Source: Paracoccus maritimus
GTDB lineage: Bacteria > Pseudomonadota > Alphaproteobacteria > Rhodobacterales > Rhodobacteraceae
Length of the DNA: 64,000 nucleotides
Direction of reading: 5' to 3'
Assembly: GCF_025195095.1 (NCBI RefSeq)
Contig: NZ_JANAVZ010000003.1
Location: 248,001 to 312,000 of the forward strand
Shown: positions 44,043 through 53,717 of the stretch, one piece after another
Numbering within the stretch: the stretch's first letter is position 1
Layout of the letters: the number at the start of each line of letters is the position of its first letter
The notes under the pieces: generated by a model
Database searches by the model: none
Seen by the model: the letters and a program-made list of their open reading frames with translations, nothing else
Told to the model about the DNA's origin: nothing
Position numbers and translations under genes: made by a program

Positions 44043-44951
44043 TCACGCCTTGGTGGCGCTGACAGGAGGTGTGATCGTCGTGACGCGCTTCTGCGCCTCG
44101 CGCCAGGTGATATAGCTGATCGCGCCGATCATCAGGCCGCCCCCCGCGATCACCCAGATGTCCAGCGGTTCGTGGAACACGAACACGCCAAGAAGGCTGG
44201 CCCAGATCAGCTGAAGGAAGGTGACCGGCTGGGTCACCGTCAGGGGCGCGGCGGCAAAGGCGCGGGTCATCGCATAGTGACCCAATGTCGCAAAAACGGC
44301 CACAAACGCCAGCCAGATGACCTGTGACAGGCTGGGCGGCACCCAAACCGCCCATGCCAGAGGCGCCAGGCCGATGGATACCGTCAGCGACATCATCGCG
44401 ACCACGACCGCGGCCGGCACACGGCCCGAAAGGCGCTTGGCCACCAGATAGGACGCACCGAAAGCGATGGCCGCGGCAACCTGGGACACATGGCCCGGGT
44501 CCAGAGGCCGGATCCCCGGACGCAGCACGATCATCGCGCCGATCAGTGCGACGCAGACTGCCGCGATGCGCCGCGCCGCCAGCTTTTCCCCCAGGAACAG
44601 CGCCGCACCCACCGTGACCATGATCGGATTGAGAAACCCGATCGCCGTCACCTCGGCCACGGTGATCCGCGACATCGCATAGAACCACGCGACGACGGCG
44701 ATGACATGCAGCGCGCCGCGCAACCCGAACATGACCCAGACATGACCGGAAAAGCCGCGCCGCAGCGCCGGCAGCAGGATTGGGGTCAAGAAGGCCAGCC
44801 CGAAAAGGAACCGGATAAAGGCTGCCTGAGGCGCCGGCAGCGCCCCATCAAGGCCACGAACGATACCGTTCACCGCCACGAAGCACAGCCCCGTCAGCAG
44901 CATCCAGCCTATGCCGATCACATCGCGGCGGGTTTCCGGATCGATTTGCAT
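44043..44951 (-). CDS. DMT-superfamily EamA transporter
   Basis: 302-residue inner-membrane protein with ten hydrophobic helices in two EamA repeats, for example FIRFLFGLAFLTPILLPAL and LIGAMIVLRPGI. It exports small metabolites by proton exchange; the substrate is unknown. The ATG at 44951 is chosen over a TTG at 44960. Confidence 0.88.
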   Translation of the reverse strand: MQIDPETRRDVIGIGWMLLTGLCFVAVNGIVRGLDGALPAPQAAFIRFLFGLAFLTPILLPALRRGFSGHVWVMFGLRGALHVIAVVAWFYAMSRITVAEVTAIGFLNPIMVTVGAALFLGEKLAARRIAAVCVALIGAMIVLRPGIRPLDPGHVSQVAAAIAFGASYLVAKRLSGRVPAAVVVAMMSLTVSIGLAPLAWAVWVPPSLSQVIWLAFVAVFATLGHYAMTRAFAAAPLTVTQPVTFLQLIWASLLGVFVFHEPLDIWVIAGGGLMIGAISYITWREAQKRVTTITPPVSATKA

Positions 44952-44991
44952 GATCTGCAAATGACTGATTTCGCGGCCCGCCGCAAGTCTG

Positions 44992-45585
44992 TCACCCCAT
45001 CGCCAGACGCCAGGCGATCACCCACATCACCGCACCGACCATCACATCAAGCACCTGCCACGCGCGTGGCCGGGCGAAGAACGGCGCCAAAAGCCGCGCA
45101 CCATATCCCAGCGCGAAGAAGAACAGGAACGATCCGCTGATCGCCCCGGTGGCGAACATCGCCCGATTCGGCCATTGCGCCGATATCGCCCCCAGAAGCA
45201 CCACCGTATCCAGCCAGACATGCGGGTTCAGCCAGGTCAGCGCCGCGACGGTCGCCAGCGTCGGCGACAGCGCCGCGCCCTGCCCGTGCGGCCGCAGCGC
45301 CGCGCCGCCGCGCCACGCCGAACGGAACGACACCAACCCGTAGCAGAACAGGAATACCACCCCGCCCCAGCGCATCGCAGGCACTAGCCAGGGAAGCCAG
45401 CCCCCCAGCCGGGCCATGCCGGTCACACCCAGCGTGATCAGCGCCGCATCCGAGGCGGCACAGAACAGGCAGACCGCAAGCACATGGCGGCCAAGTAGCC
45501 CCTGCCTGAGAACGAAAGCATTCTGGGATCCGATCGCCACGATCAGTGACAAACCTGCCCCGAGACCCGCAAGATAAGACGACAT
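44992..45585 (-). CDS. argO: LysE/ArgO-family amino-acid exporter
   Basis: 197-residue exporter of arginine/lysine. AGLGAGLSLIVAIGSQNAFVLRQGL (in parts) is the hallmark ArgO/LysE start, with TWLNPHVWLDTVVLLG in the middle and six hydrophobic helices. The ATG at 45585 follows GGAGG. It is divergent from an ArgP-like regulator, the standard control arrangement. Confidence 0.92.
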   Translation of the reverse strand: MSSYLAGLGAGLSLIVAIGSQNAFVLRQGLLGRHVLAVCLFCAASDAALITLGVTGMARLGGWLPWLVPAMRWGGVVFLFCYGLVSFRSAWRGGAALRPHGQGAALSPTLATVAALTWLNPHVWLDTVVLLGAISAQWPNRAMFATGAISGSFLFFFALGYGARLLAPFFARPRAWQVLDVMVGAVMWVIAWRLAMG

Positions 45586-45664
45586 CAGCACCTCCGGACT
45601 TGCCGATGCCATGGCCTGCGAATTAATTGAAGTGAATTGACCTAAGTCGGATGAAGTATCGCTA
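45586..45664. promoter_or_regulatory. Shared argO-argP control region
   Basis: A 79 bp AT-rich divergent intergenic region (TTAATTGAAGTGAATTGAC and neighbours) between the exporter and its LysR-type regulator, the expected binding site for an ArgP/LysG dimer. Exact operators are not resolved. Confidence 0.6.
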
Positions 45665-46585
45665 ATGCTGGATTACCGCGCCCTGCACGCCCTTGCCGAA
45701 ATCTTGCGGCGCGGTTCCTTCGAGGCGGCGGCCCATGCATTGTCGGTAACTCCGTCGGCGATCTCGCAGCGGATCCGCCTGCTGGAGGAACGCTGCGGGT
45801 CGGTTCTGATCGATCGCGGACCACCGCTGCGCGGAACGCCTGCGGGATTGCGGCTCGCGTCGCATCTGGATCAGGTCAGATTGATGGAATCGGCACTGAT
45901 GGGGGGCAGCGACACCGGATTGCCGGTTCTGAACATCGCCATCAACGCGGACAGCCTTGCAAGCTGGGCGATGGTGCCGCTGGCCGCCGCGCCCGGTCTG
46001 ATCGACCTGATCATCGACGATCAGGACCACGCGCAGGACTGGCTGCGCAGCGGTCGCGTCGCCGCCGCGATCACGGCCGCGGCCACGCCGGTGGCCGGTT
46101 GCGACATTTTTCCGCTGGGACGCATGCGCTATCGCGCGACGGCCAGTCCGGATTTCGTCGCCCGCCATTTCCGCGGCGGCATCGATGCTGACACCCTGTC
46201 GCGCGCACCCGCGCTGCGCTTCAATTCAAAGGACGGCCTGCAGGATCGCTGGGTTGCAGCGTGGCTTGGCCGCAAGCTTGCCCTGCCATTTCACCGGATC
46301 CCGTCGTCGCAGGGCTTTGCCGAGGCCACCCGCCTCGGGATCGGTTGGGGGATGAACCCCGAGGCGATGATCGCTGGCGATCTTGGCAGCGGGCGGCTTG
46401 TCGACCTTGCTCCGGATCTTCCGCTGGACATCGGTCTTGTCTGGCAGGTCGCCCGGATCGCCGCGGATGCCTTGTCGCCGCTTACCACGGCGATCAGACG
46501 CGCCGCCAGGGTCAGCCTGTTGCCGGCGCAGGACCATACGGCAGCTACAGATAGCCCGCCGCGCGAAGCGACGCAAAAGACCTGA
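45665..46585 (+). CDS. ArgP/LysG-type LysR transcriptional regulator
   Basis: 306-residue LTTR. The N-terminal winged helix (DYRALHALAEILRRGSFEAAAHALSVTPSAISQRI, in parts) and LEERCGSVLIDRG are typical, followed by an effector-binding domain. By family and divergent orientation it should activate argO on excess lysine/arginine. Confidence 0.92.
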   Translation: MLDYRALHALAEILRRGSFEAAAHALSVTPSAISQRIRLLEERCGSVLIDRGPPLRGTPAGLRLASHLDQVRLMESALMGGSDTGLPVLNIAINADSLASWAMVPLAAAPGLIDLIIDDQDHAQDWLRSGRVAAAITAAATPVAGCDIFPLGRMRYRATASPDFVARHFRGGIDADTLSRAPALRFNSKDGLQDRWVAAWLGRKLALPFHRIPSSQGFAEATRLGIGWGMNPEAMIAGDLGSGRLVDLAPDLPLDIGLVWQVARIAADALSPLTTAIRRAARVSLLPAQDHTAATDSPPREATQKT

Positions 46586-46597
46586 AGCAGAAGCGGC

Positions 46598-46630
46598 GCG
46601 ATGGCCGGGGGCAGAGCCCCCGGTCATCGC
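46598..46630. repeat. Long GC-rich hairpin between convergent genes
   Basis: GCGATGGCCGGGGGC and GCCCCCGGTCATCGC form a 15 bp stem (one G-T pair) with loop AGA, between convergent argP and yebC. Its left arm recurs at about 12075-12089. It probably ends transcription from both sides. Confidence 0.55.
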
Positions 46631-46652
46631 CCCAGGCAATTAACCACACAGC

Positions 46653-47396
46653 TTACAGCTGTGCTGCCACCGTCTCAGACAGATCGAAATTGCCGGTGAC
46701 GTTCTGCACGTCGTCATCATCCTCCAGCGCGTCAATCAGCTTCATCAGCTTCTGAGCCGTCTCGACGTCAGAGATTTCCGTCGGCGCCTGCGGTTTCCAG
46801 ATCAGCTTCGTGGTCTCTGATTCGCCAAGCGCGGCCTCCAGCGCGGTCGCGACATCGTTCAGGTCGGTGTCGGCGCAATAGATCCAGTGACCATCCTCAT
46901 CGCTTTCGACATCCGTCGCCCCGGCCTCGATCGCGGCCAGCATCACCGTGTCGGCGTCGCCTGCCGAGGCGGGATAGACGATCTCGCCGACCCGGTCGAA
47001 CATGAAGCTGACCGAGCCCGTCTGACCCAGGTCGCCGCCCGACTTGGTGAAATAGCTGCGCACGTTGGATGCGGTGCGGTTGCGGTTGTCGGTCATGGCC
47101 TCGACCACCAGCGCGATCCCGTTCGGGCCGTAACCCTCATAGCGGATCTCTTCATAGTTCTCGGCATCACCGCCCTGCGATTTCTTGATGGCGCGGTCGA
47201 TCACGTCCTTGGGGACGGAATTCGACTTGGCCTCTTTGACCGCCAGACGCAGACGCGGATTCTTGTCGGGATCGGGGTCCCCCATCTTGGCGGCGACGGT
47301 GATTTCCTTCGAGAGCTTGGAAAACAGCTTTGACCGCGCGGCGTCCTGACGACCCTTGCGATGCTGGATATTGGCCCATTTGGAATGACCTGCCAT
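46653..47396 (-). CDS. YebC/PmpR-family regulator
   Basis: 247 residues: [19 protein letters not shown] start, [27 protein letters not shown] (in parts), [15 protein letters not shown] and the C-terminal [12 protein letters not shown] are signature. The family comprises DNA-binding regulators (PmpR/YebC) and a translation factor for proline-rich stretches; this subgroup cannot be fixed from sequence. The ATG at 47396 is the conserved start. Confidence 0.95.
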   Translation of the reverse strand: MAGHSKWANIQHRKGRQDAARSKLFSKLSKEITVAAKMGDPDPDKNPRLRLAVKEAKSNSVPKDVIDRAIKKSQGGDAENYEEIRYEGYGPNGIALVVEAMTDNRNRTASNVRSYFTKSGGDLGQTGSVSFMFDRVGEIVYPASAGDADTVMLAAIEAGATDVESDEDGHWIYCADTDLNDVATALEAALGESETTKLIWKPQAPTEISDVETAQKLMKLIDALEDDDDVQNVTGNFDLSETVAAQL

Positions 47397-47524
47397 GGTC
47401 GTGATCCCTCGATAACTGTGAAATCCGGATTCGGGCGCTTTTAGTCCAGTGTCCGGCCCCATCGCAAGACGAACCCGAGGGGCAAGCCGTGCGTTGCCCT
47501 TCGGCACATCAGCAAGAGATGCAT

Positions 47525-49300
47525 ATGACACCCTCTCAGATCACGCTTTTCTCCATCTTCGCGCTGATGGTCGCGATCATGTTCTGGGGACGCTGGCGAC
47601 ACGACCTGGTCGCATTCGCGGGCCTGATGGCGGCAGTGCTGTTCGGCGTCGTACCCGCCGAACAGGCGTTTTCAGGCTTCGGCAACCCGACCACCATGAT
47701 CGTCGCGCTGGTGCTGATCGCGACCGCGGGGCTGACCAGATCCGGTGCCGTCTCGCGGCTGACGCGGATGCTGGCGCGGGACGGGCGTTCGACGACCGGG
47801 CATATCCTTTTGTTCGGCAGTGTCGGCGGTCTGCTTTCGGGTTTCATGAACAATATCGCCGCGCTGGCCATGCTGATGCCCGTCGATCTGCAGACGGCAC
47901 GCAAGGCCGGTCGCGCGGCCGGACTTACGCTGATGCCGCTTGCCTTCGCCACCATCCTTGGCGGGATGCTGACGCTGATCGGGACGCCGCCGAACCTGAT
48001 CGTGTCCAGCTATCGCAATCAGGTGCTGGGAGAGCCTTACCGGATGTTCGATTTCCTGCCTGTCGGTGCCGCTGTCGCGACCGCCGGCATCGCGTTCATC
48101 GCCCTGATAGGCTGGCGGCTGATCCCGGTCCGTCGCCCCCAAGGTGACGGCGGTGGTGATCGTCCGCGACGCTATCTTGCGCGTCTGGTCGTGATCGAGT
48201 CTAGCAATGCCGTGGGGCAACGGATCCCCGATCTTCGCGACATCGCGCAGAAAGCCGGTGTGAGACTGGTCGGGATCATGCGTCACGGCCATCCCGTTGT
48301 TGACCAGCTTGACGAACTGACGCTCGCGCAAGGCGACGTGCTGCTGGTGCGCGCCGGCCCTGCCGCGCTGGACGAATACCGATCCGCCGAGAAACTGGCC
48401 TTTCCCGACGGGCGGCTGGAGCCGCGGGCGCGAAAGGATTCCGAAGGCCAAAGTCTGATCGAATGCCTGGTCCCGGTCGGGTCAGAGATAATCGGCCGCA
48501 ACGCCCAGTCATTTGGCCTGGTCAATCGCTATGACAGTGTGCTGATCGGCATGCGACGGCGCGGCGTGGCGCTGCGCGACGCGCTGTCGCGTCAGCAGAT
48601 CGCAGCTGGCGACCTGTTGCTGTTGCTGGTCCCCGAAAGCCGGGCCGAGGATGTGCTGCGCGCGTCCGGCGTCCTTCGGCTTGATGGTGGCAGCCTGCCG
48701 GTGCAACGCGAAGGCCACATGCTTAGCGCGATCCTGCTGTTCGCGCTGGCGGTTCTGGCCACCAGCCTTGGCTGGGTCAGCATGCCCATTGCGCTTGGCT
48801 GCGTCGTGATCGCCTATGTGCTGACCGGCGTCCTGTCGATCAACGAGCTTTACGATCATGTCGATTGGCCGGTGGTGGTTCTGCTGGGGTCGATGATCCC
48901 GTTGGGCCTGGCGCTGGACCAAACAGGCGGCACGGCCTTGATCGCGGGGCTGCTGGCGCGGGCAACCGACGGCTATCCGGCCTGGATCGCGCTGCTGCTT
49001 TTGATGATGGCGACGATGTTCCTGTCGGACGTGCTGAACAACAACGCCACGACAATCATCGCAGCCCCCGTCGGCATCCGCTTGGCGCAGCAACTGGAGG
49101 TGCAGCCCGACGCCTTCCTGATGGGGGTCGCGGTCTCGGCCGCATGCGCGTTCCTGACCCCGATCGGGCACCAGAACAACACGCTTATCCTTGGACCCGG
49201 GGATTATCGCTTCGGCGATTACTGGCGGATGGGCCTGCCGCTGGAGGTGATCGTTCTGGCCGTCTCGATCCCGATCCTGCTGATTGTCTGGCCTCTCTAG
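47525..49300 (+). CDS. SLC13/DASS-type permease with TrkA-C domains
   Basis: 591-residue inner-membrane transporter. Both ends carry hydrophobic helices with the conserved SNT/DASS blocks [13 protein letters not shown] and [16 protein letters not shown], and two TrkA-C-like regulatory domains lie between (about 210-400, [14 protein letters not shown] and [11 protein letters not shown]). It moves dicarboxylates, sulfate or other anions with Na+ or H+. ATG 47525 or 47519 could be used. A second relative is encoded downstream in opposite orientation. Confidence 0.88.
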   Translation: MTPSQITLFSIFALMVAIMFWGRWRHDLVAFAGLMAAVLFGVVPAEQAFSGFGNPTTMIVALVLIATAGLTRSGAVSRLTRMLARDGRSTTGHILLFGSVGGLLSGFMNNIAALAMLMPVDLQTARKAGRAAGLTLMPLAFATILGGMLTLIGTPPNLIVSSYRNQVLGEPYRMFDFLPVGAAVATAGIAFIALIGWRLIPVRRPQGDGGGDRPRRYLARLVVIESSNAVGQRIPDLRDIAQKAGVRLVGIMRHGHPVVDQLDELTLAQGDVLLVRAGPAALDEYRSAEKLAFPDGRLEPRARKDSEGQSLIECLVPVGSEIIGRNAQSFGLVNRYDSVLIGMRRRGVALRDALSRQQIAAGDLLLLLVPESRAEDVLRASGVLRLDGGSLPVQREGHMLSAILLFALAVLATSLGWVSMPIALGCVVIAYVLTGVLSINELYDHVDWPVVVLLGSMIPLGLALDQTGGTALIAGLLARATDGYPAWIALLLLMMATMFLSDVLNNNATTIIAAPVGIRLAQQLEVQPDAFLMGVAVSAACAFLTPIGHQNNTLILGPGDYRFGDYWRMGLPLEVIVLAVSIPILLIVWPL

Positions 49301-49386
49301 CGACCGACGATCCGCCCCTGATTGAAAAGCGCCGGCATTGTTGCCGACGCTGTCAGGTGAAGCGTTGTCCTTGGCGAACCCGTCGG

Positions 49387-49614
49387 TCAGATTGCCGCGC
49401 TGATCCCCAGAATACGGCGGATCTCGCCTTCGCGGGTCAGCCCGTGTGCCTTCAGATCCTCATCGCTGGTGCGGTGCAGACGTTCGAGGGCGCGCATGCG
49501 CGGACCTGACTCGGCCAGCTGCACGAGAAAGCGCCCGGTCGCGACGAAGGGTGCCGCCAATGCGCCGCCGATTCCGGCAAGTGGCCTGCGTTCGATGGTT
49601 GCGGTGTTGGCCAT
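49387..49614 (-). CDS. DUF1127 small protein
   Basis: 75 residues with the C-terminal DUF1127 pattern RALERLHRTSDEDLKAHGLTREGEI (in parts). Small Arg-rich DUF1127 proteins of alphaproteobacteria (for example CcaF1 of Rhodobacter sphaeroides) bind RNA and affect stress responses and phosphate or C metabolism. AGGAG precedes the ATG at 49614. Confidence 0.88.
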   Translation of the reverse strand: MANTATIERRPLAGIGGALAAPFVATGRFLVQLAESGPRMRALERLHRTSDEDLKAHGLTREGEIRRILGISAAI

Positions 49615-49744
49615 TTGGAAACTCCTTGTATCGTACAAAGCCGTTTCCTCCCTGCCCCTGAATATTGTGCAGTCGCAGCATACGCGCAAGCAGCAATGCT
49701 GCATGGCAGCAATGCAGACACATCAATTCTTGAATATCAAGGCG

Positions 49745-51523
49745 TTAAAGTGGCCAGACGATCGGAATGACGATGGATGCCGTGATCGCCATCAGCAGGT
49801 TCAGCGGCAAGCCGACCTTGATGAAATCGGCGAAACGATAGCCACCGGGACCATAGACCAACGTGTTGGTCTGATACCCGATCGGAGTTGCGAAACTGGC
49901 GGACGCCCCCATCATCACCGCAATCACCAGCGGGCGCGGATCGACCCCCAGCTGACCGGCCAGCGAAATCGCGACCGGGGTCACGATCACCGCCACGGCG
50001 TTGTTCGTCACCGTCTCGGTCAGGGCCGTCGCCAGAAGATAGACAGCAAGGATCAGACCCCAATGCGGAACCTCGGCCAGCCACGGCGCGACCCTCGTCA
50101 CGACCAGTTCCACTGCGCCCGAATTCTCCAGCCCTGCCCCAACCGCCAGCATCGCGAAAATCAGCGCCATCAGCCTGCCATCGACAAACCCCAGCGCCTC
50201 GTCCGCGTCGATGCAGCGGGTGCCCAGCACCACGGCCACGCCGATAAAGGCCAGCAGCAGGATCGGCGCCACATTGAAGGCAGACAGGATGACCACACCT
50301 GCCAGCGTCGCCACCACGATCGGTGCGTGCTTGCGCCTGAAGGCGCGGTCGGACGGCGCGGTAACCTCGACCATCTCCATGTCGCTGGCCAGACGCTGGA
50401 TATCGGCCGGCGCGCCTTCAAGCAGCAGCGTATCACCCACCCTGACCACCAGATCGTCCAGCTGTCGGCCGATATTCTGGTTCTTGCGGTGCGCCGCCAG
50501 CACATAGACACCATAGCGGCGGCGCAGACGCATCGATCCAAGGCTGCGTCCGATCATGTGACAACCGGGTGTGATCAGCACCTCGACGGTCGAGGTCTGG
50601 ACCGAACTCAGCTTGTCCACCATCCGCAGGTCCTTGTGGCTTTGCAGCCCCAGCACCTCGGACATGGGGGTTCGCAGCACCACGCGGTCGCCCGGTTCCA
50701 GCTGCACGGCCGCAAGATCGCGACGCAGCGATGCGTCACCGCGCAACACGTCGATCACCCGCGCCGTGTCACGGGTAAAGATGTCCACCTCGTCCAGGGC
50801 CTTGCCGATCAGCGCCGAATCCTCGGGAATCGCGACTTCGGTGAAGAACTTCATCTTCGAACGGCCAGACATCAGCTGCGACATCGAATCCCGCTCGGGC
50901 AGAAGACGCGGGGCGAAGATCAGCAGATAGATGACGCCCACGATCGCCATGGGCAGGCCAACCGGCGTGATCTCGAAGATCGAGAACGGCTCCAGTCCGG
51001 AACTGCGCGCGACACCGTCCACCAGCAGGTTCGTCGAGGTGCCGATCATCGTCATCGTGCCGCCCAGAATTGACAGATATGACAATGGGATCAGCAGTTT
51101 GGACGGAGAACTTCCCATTTCCTTGGCAAGCTGCATGAAGATCGGCATCATCACCACGACCAGCGGAGTGTTGTTGACGAAGGCCGACATCGTACAGACC
51201 ACGCAGGACACCAGCCCCAGCGTCAACAACGGCCGGGTGCCCGCATGCCGCGCGGCGTTCTGCCCGATCCAGTCCAGCGCCCCGGTCCGCACCAGTCCGC
51301 CGACGATGATGAACATGAACGCAATGGTCCATGGGGCCGGGTTCGACAGCACCCCCGCAACATGTTCGACATCAAGGATGCCGAACGCAAGCAACACCAC
51401 CGCACCAAGGATCGCCGTCACCTCGGGCGGATAGGTCTCGCGGATGAAGAGGGTCAACATACCGGCGATGATGAAGATCGTGGTGACCGCAGAAAGGGTT
51501 CCGGTCAGTTCAATTCCGAACAT
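49745..51523 (-). CDS. Second SLC13/DASS-type permease with TrkA-C domains
   Basis: 592 residues, same architecture as the gene at 47525: FVNNTPLVVVMMPIF, SILGGTMTMIGTSTNLLVDG, paired TrkA-C-like domains (about 205-380) and ETVTNNAVAVIVTPVA. The substrate is unknown; likely candidates are sulfate or dicarboxylates. The two paralogues flank the DUF1127 gene in opposite orientation. Confidence 0.88.
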   Translation of the reverse strand: MFGIELTGTLSAVTTIFIIAGMLTLFIRETYPPEVTAILGAVVLLAFGILDVEHVAGVLSNPAPWTIAFMFIIVGGLVRTGALDWIGQNAARHAGTRPLLTLGLVSCVVCTMSAFVNNTPLVVVMMPIFMQLAKEMGSSPSKLLIPLSYLSILGGTMTMIGTSTNLLVDGVARSSGLEPFSIFEITPVGLPMAIVGVIYLLIFAPRLLPERDSMSQLMSGRSKMKFFTEVAIPEDSALIGKALDEVDIFTRDTARVIDVLRGDASLRRDLAAVQLEPGDRVVLRTPMSEVLGLQSHKDLRMVDKLSSVQTSTVEVLITPGCHMIGRSLGSMRLRRRYGVYVLAAHRKNQNIGRQLDDLVVRVGDTLLLEGAPADIQRLASDMEMVEVTAPSDRAFRRKHAPIVVATLAGVVILSAFNVAPILLLAFIGVAVVLGTRCIDADEALGFVDGRLMALIFAMLAVGAGLENSGAVELVVTRVAPWLAEVPHWGLILAVYLLATALTETVTNNAVAVIVTPVAISLAGQLGVDPRPLVIAVMMGASASFATPIGYQTNTLVYGPGGYRFADFIKVGLPLNLLMAITASIVIPIVWPL

Positions 51524-51617
51524 TCACATCTCGCATTTCCGGTCAGAACCTGACCCGCCGAAAGCATCTTGCGCCGATTCTAAGGGACGCTGCAAGCAGG
51601 CAAGAACGCAATTCATC

Positions 51618-52451
51618 TCAGCCTTCGGCAGGCTGGTTCACCGAATGGCTGGGCGCCAGGCGACCGCCCACGCGCACGGGCTCGATCCGCCGCGACAAGC
51701 CTGTCCGGTCGTCGGTCTCGACCAGCACGCCGCACAGCGTCGCCTCGCCCTCGGCGGGGCTGAAACGGTCGCGAACCATGCCGGTGACAAAGCGGCGCAT
51801 GGGTTCTGTCTTTTCCATCCCGATGACGCTGTCATAGTCGCCGCACATCCCGGCATCGGTCAGATAGCCCGTGCCCCGCGGCAGAACCTGCGCATCCGCT
51901 GTCGGAACATGGGTATGCGTGCCAACGACCAGGCTGGCGCGCCCGTCGCAGAAATGGCCGATGGCCATCTTCTCGCTTGTGGCCTCGGCATGGATATCGA
52001 CCACGGCAGCCTGAACCATGCCGCCCGGCGGGTGTGCCCGCAAGACACTATCCAGCGCCGAGAACGGATCGTCATAGGGTCGCGACATGAATACCTGGCC
52101 CAACGCCTGCGCAACCAGGATCTTGCGCCCCCGCGCGTCGCTGAATACCCCCGCTCCGCGCCCGGGCGCCTCTTTCGCGTAGTTCAGCGGCCGAAGGATC
52201 CGGGGATCCTTCTCGACATGGGTCAGCATGTCCTTTTGGTCGAAGGCGTGATCCCCCAGCGTCAGGCAGTCCGCCCCGGCTTCAAGAAGTAGCTGCGCGT
52301 GGCCCGCAGTCACGCCGCGTCCGCCACTGGCGTTCTCGGCATTCACGATGACGAAATCCGCCCTGAGCTGCTTTCGCAGCACGGCAAGACCCTCGCTGAT
52401 CGCTCGGCGGCCGGCCCGCCCCATGACATCGCCAAGAAACAGAATACGCAT
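51618..52451 (-). CDS. YmdB/TIGR00282-family metallophosphoesterase
   Basis: 277-residue calcineurin-like phosphoesterase, acting on cyclic nucleotides in characterised relatives. MRILFLGDVMGRAGRRA, VNAENASGGRGVTAGHA, LTLGDHAFDQ and VGTHTHVPTADAQVLPRGT supply the binuclear metal ligands. The ATG at 52451 follows CAGGCGGC. Confidence 0.93.
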   Translation of the reverse strand: MRILFLGDVMGRAGRRAISEGLAVLRKQLRADFVIVNAENASGGRGVTAGHAQLLLEAGADCLTLGDHAFDQKDMLTHVEKDPRILRPLNYAKEAPGRGAGVFSDARGRKILVAQALGQVFMSRPYDDPFSALDSVLRAHPPGGMVQAAVVDIHAEATSEKMAIGHFCDGRASLVVGTHTHVPTADAQVLPRGTGYLTDAGMCGDYDSVIGMEKTEPMRRFVTGMVRDRFSPAEGEATLCGVLVETDDRTGLSRRIEPVRVGGRLAPSHSVNQPAEG

Positions 52452-52622
52452 GCCGCCTGAGTATGGCAAAGCCGCCAGACGCTCAAGCACGATCGGGACG
52501 GGTGCCGGCGATGCCGAGGGACGCAATGTGAAACTCTTGATTCTTGACCCGAATTCACGCCGGCCCCTGCCCGGCAGCGTGGGCCGACCGGCGTCAGGCA
52601 ACGAAGATCAGGCGGTTCTCGC

Positions 52623-53480
52623 ATGAAAAGGGTGATGACAGAGTATCAGGTGTCTTGCCTGGCTCCTTTAACCCGCTACCCGAGCGGGCTGCCGAAGCGC
52701 GGCTCACACATGATTCCACAGAACCTGACCGCGCCTGTCGCCGAAGCCCTCCGACCGATCTGGCGGAAGAAACATCCGACCGCCATCAAAGCCTACAACC
52801 GCATGCGCCAGATTTTCACCGAAGGCAGGTTCATGGGATGCGACTGTGCCCCCTTCGAGCTTGAAGCCGCCACCCGGATTCTCGGCGAGGCGCACCACGT
52901 CTCGACGCCGATCAGGGCAACGCCGTGCCAGGAAGTGCCCGCGTTTTATGCCCGGTTCGGAGACGCATTCAGCGACGAATGCCTGCGGTTCATGTTGCTC
53001 ACCCTCGTGCGCCTCGACGGATGTGTCGGCGCGAGGCATTCCGAGATCAGCGACGGCATCTGGACGGTGCCCGCCGAAAGGATCAAAGGAACCGAAGGCA
53101 CGGTCCGAGATTTCCGCGTTCCCCTTTCAGCCGAGGCGCAAGCTGTTGTCGATCGACTGAAGCCATTTACCGAAGATCTGATCTTCGCACCAAGCGGAAA
53201 GGCGATCAGCAGCAACGCCCTCGCCTACCGTCTTGACCACATGAAGGAGCCCGGCCGGCCGCATGGTTTCCGCACCAGCTTCAGGACATGGGTCCAGGAC
53301 ACCGACGCCTGCAGCTGGGAGGTTTCAGAAACGGTCCTCGGCCACACGGTCGGGAACAAGGTCGAGCGCAGCTATGCCCGGTCGGACCTACTCGAGCGCC
53401 GGCGCACAGTCATGGAAGCGTGGGCTCGTCACGTCACCGGTCGGCACTCTGCGACCGTGGTGAACTTGCGAGGCGATTAG
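52623..53480 (+). pseudogene. N-terminally truncated P4-type integrase
   Basis: The 285-residue frame holds the core-binding domain (APVAEALRPIWRKKHPTAIK, EVPAFYARF) and catalytic domain of a P4-family integrase with WTVPAERIKG, HGFRTSFRTW, LGHTVGNKVERSYARSDLLE, so H-R, GH and Tyr are present. The N-terminal DUF4102 arm-binding domain (~100 residues) is missing and the catalytic-Arg region (GCVGARHSEIS) is distorted. The first ATG in an integrase-like frame is about 52710. Remnant of a lost island; a second copy of its C-terminal part lies at 54885. Confidence 0.8.
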
Positions 53481-53717
53481 TGCGGCGAGAAGCCTCAAAA
53501 TGAACCACTCAATTCGCACTTGGCGCAATGGCTGCTAGCCATTGAATCTTTTGGGCTTCGATCGGCTCTGATCCTCGACTGCAAATCGCGCACACAACCC
53601 AGCGGGTGTGCACACTAACGGGTTGCGCGCCGCCAGTTGTGTCTTTTACAGTCTATGCAAATTTAGAAATACGTTAAGATCATCAACAAAACGCTGGTCT
53701 AGAGGGGTAGGCTACCA

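Noticed and set aside
52495..52515. GGTGCCGG near 52501 as the left att partner of tRNA-Thr
   Set aside because: Only about eight bases match the tRNA end, within chance in this GC-rich sequence and inside the upstream region of the phosphoesterase gene.
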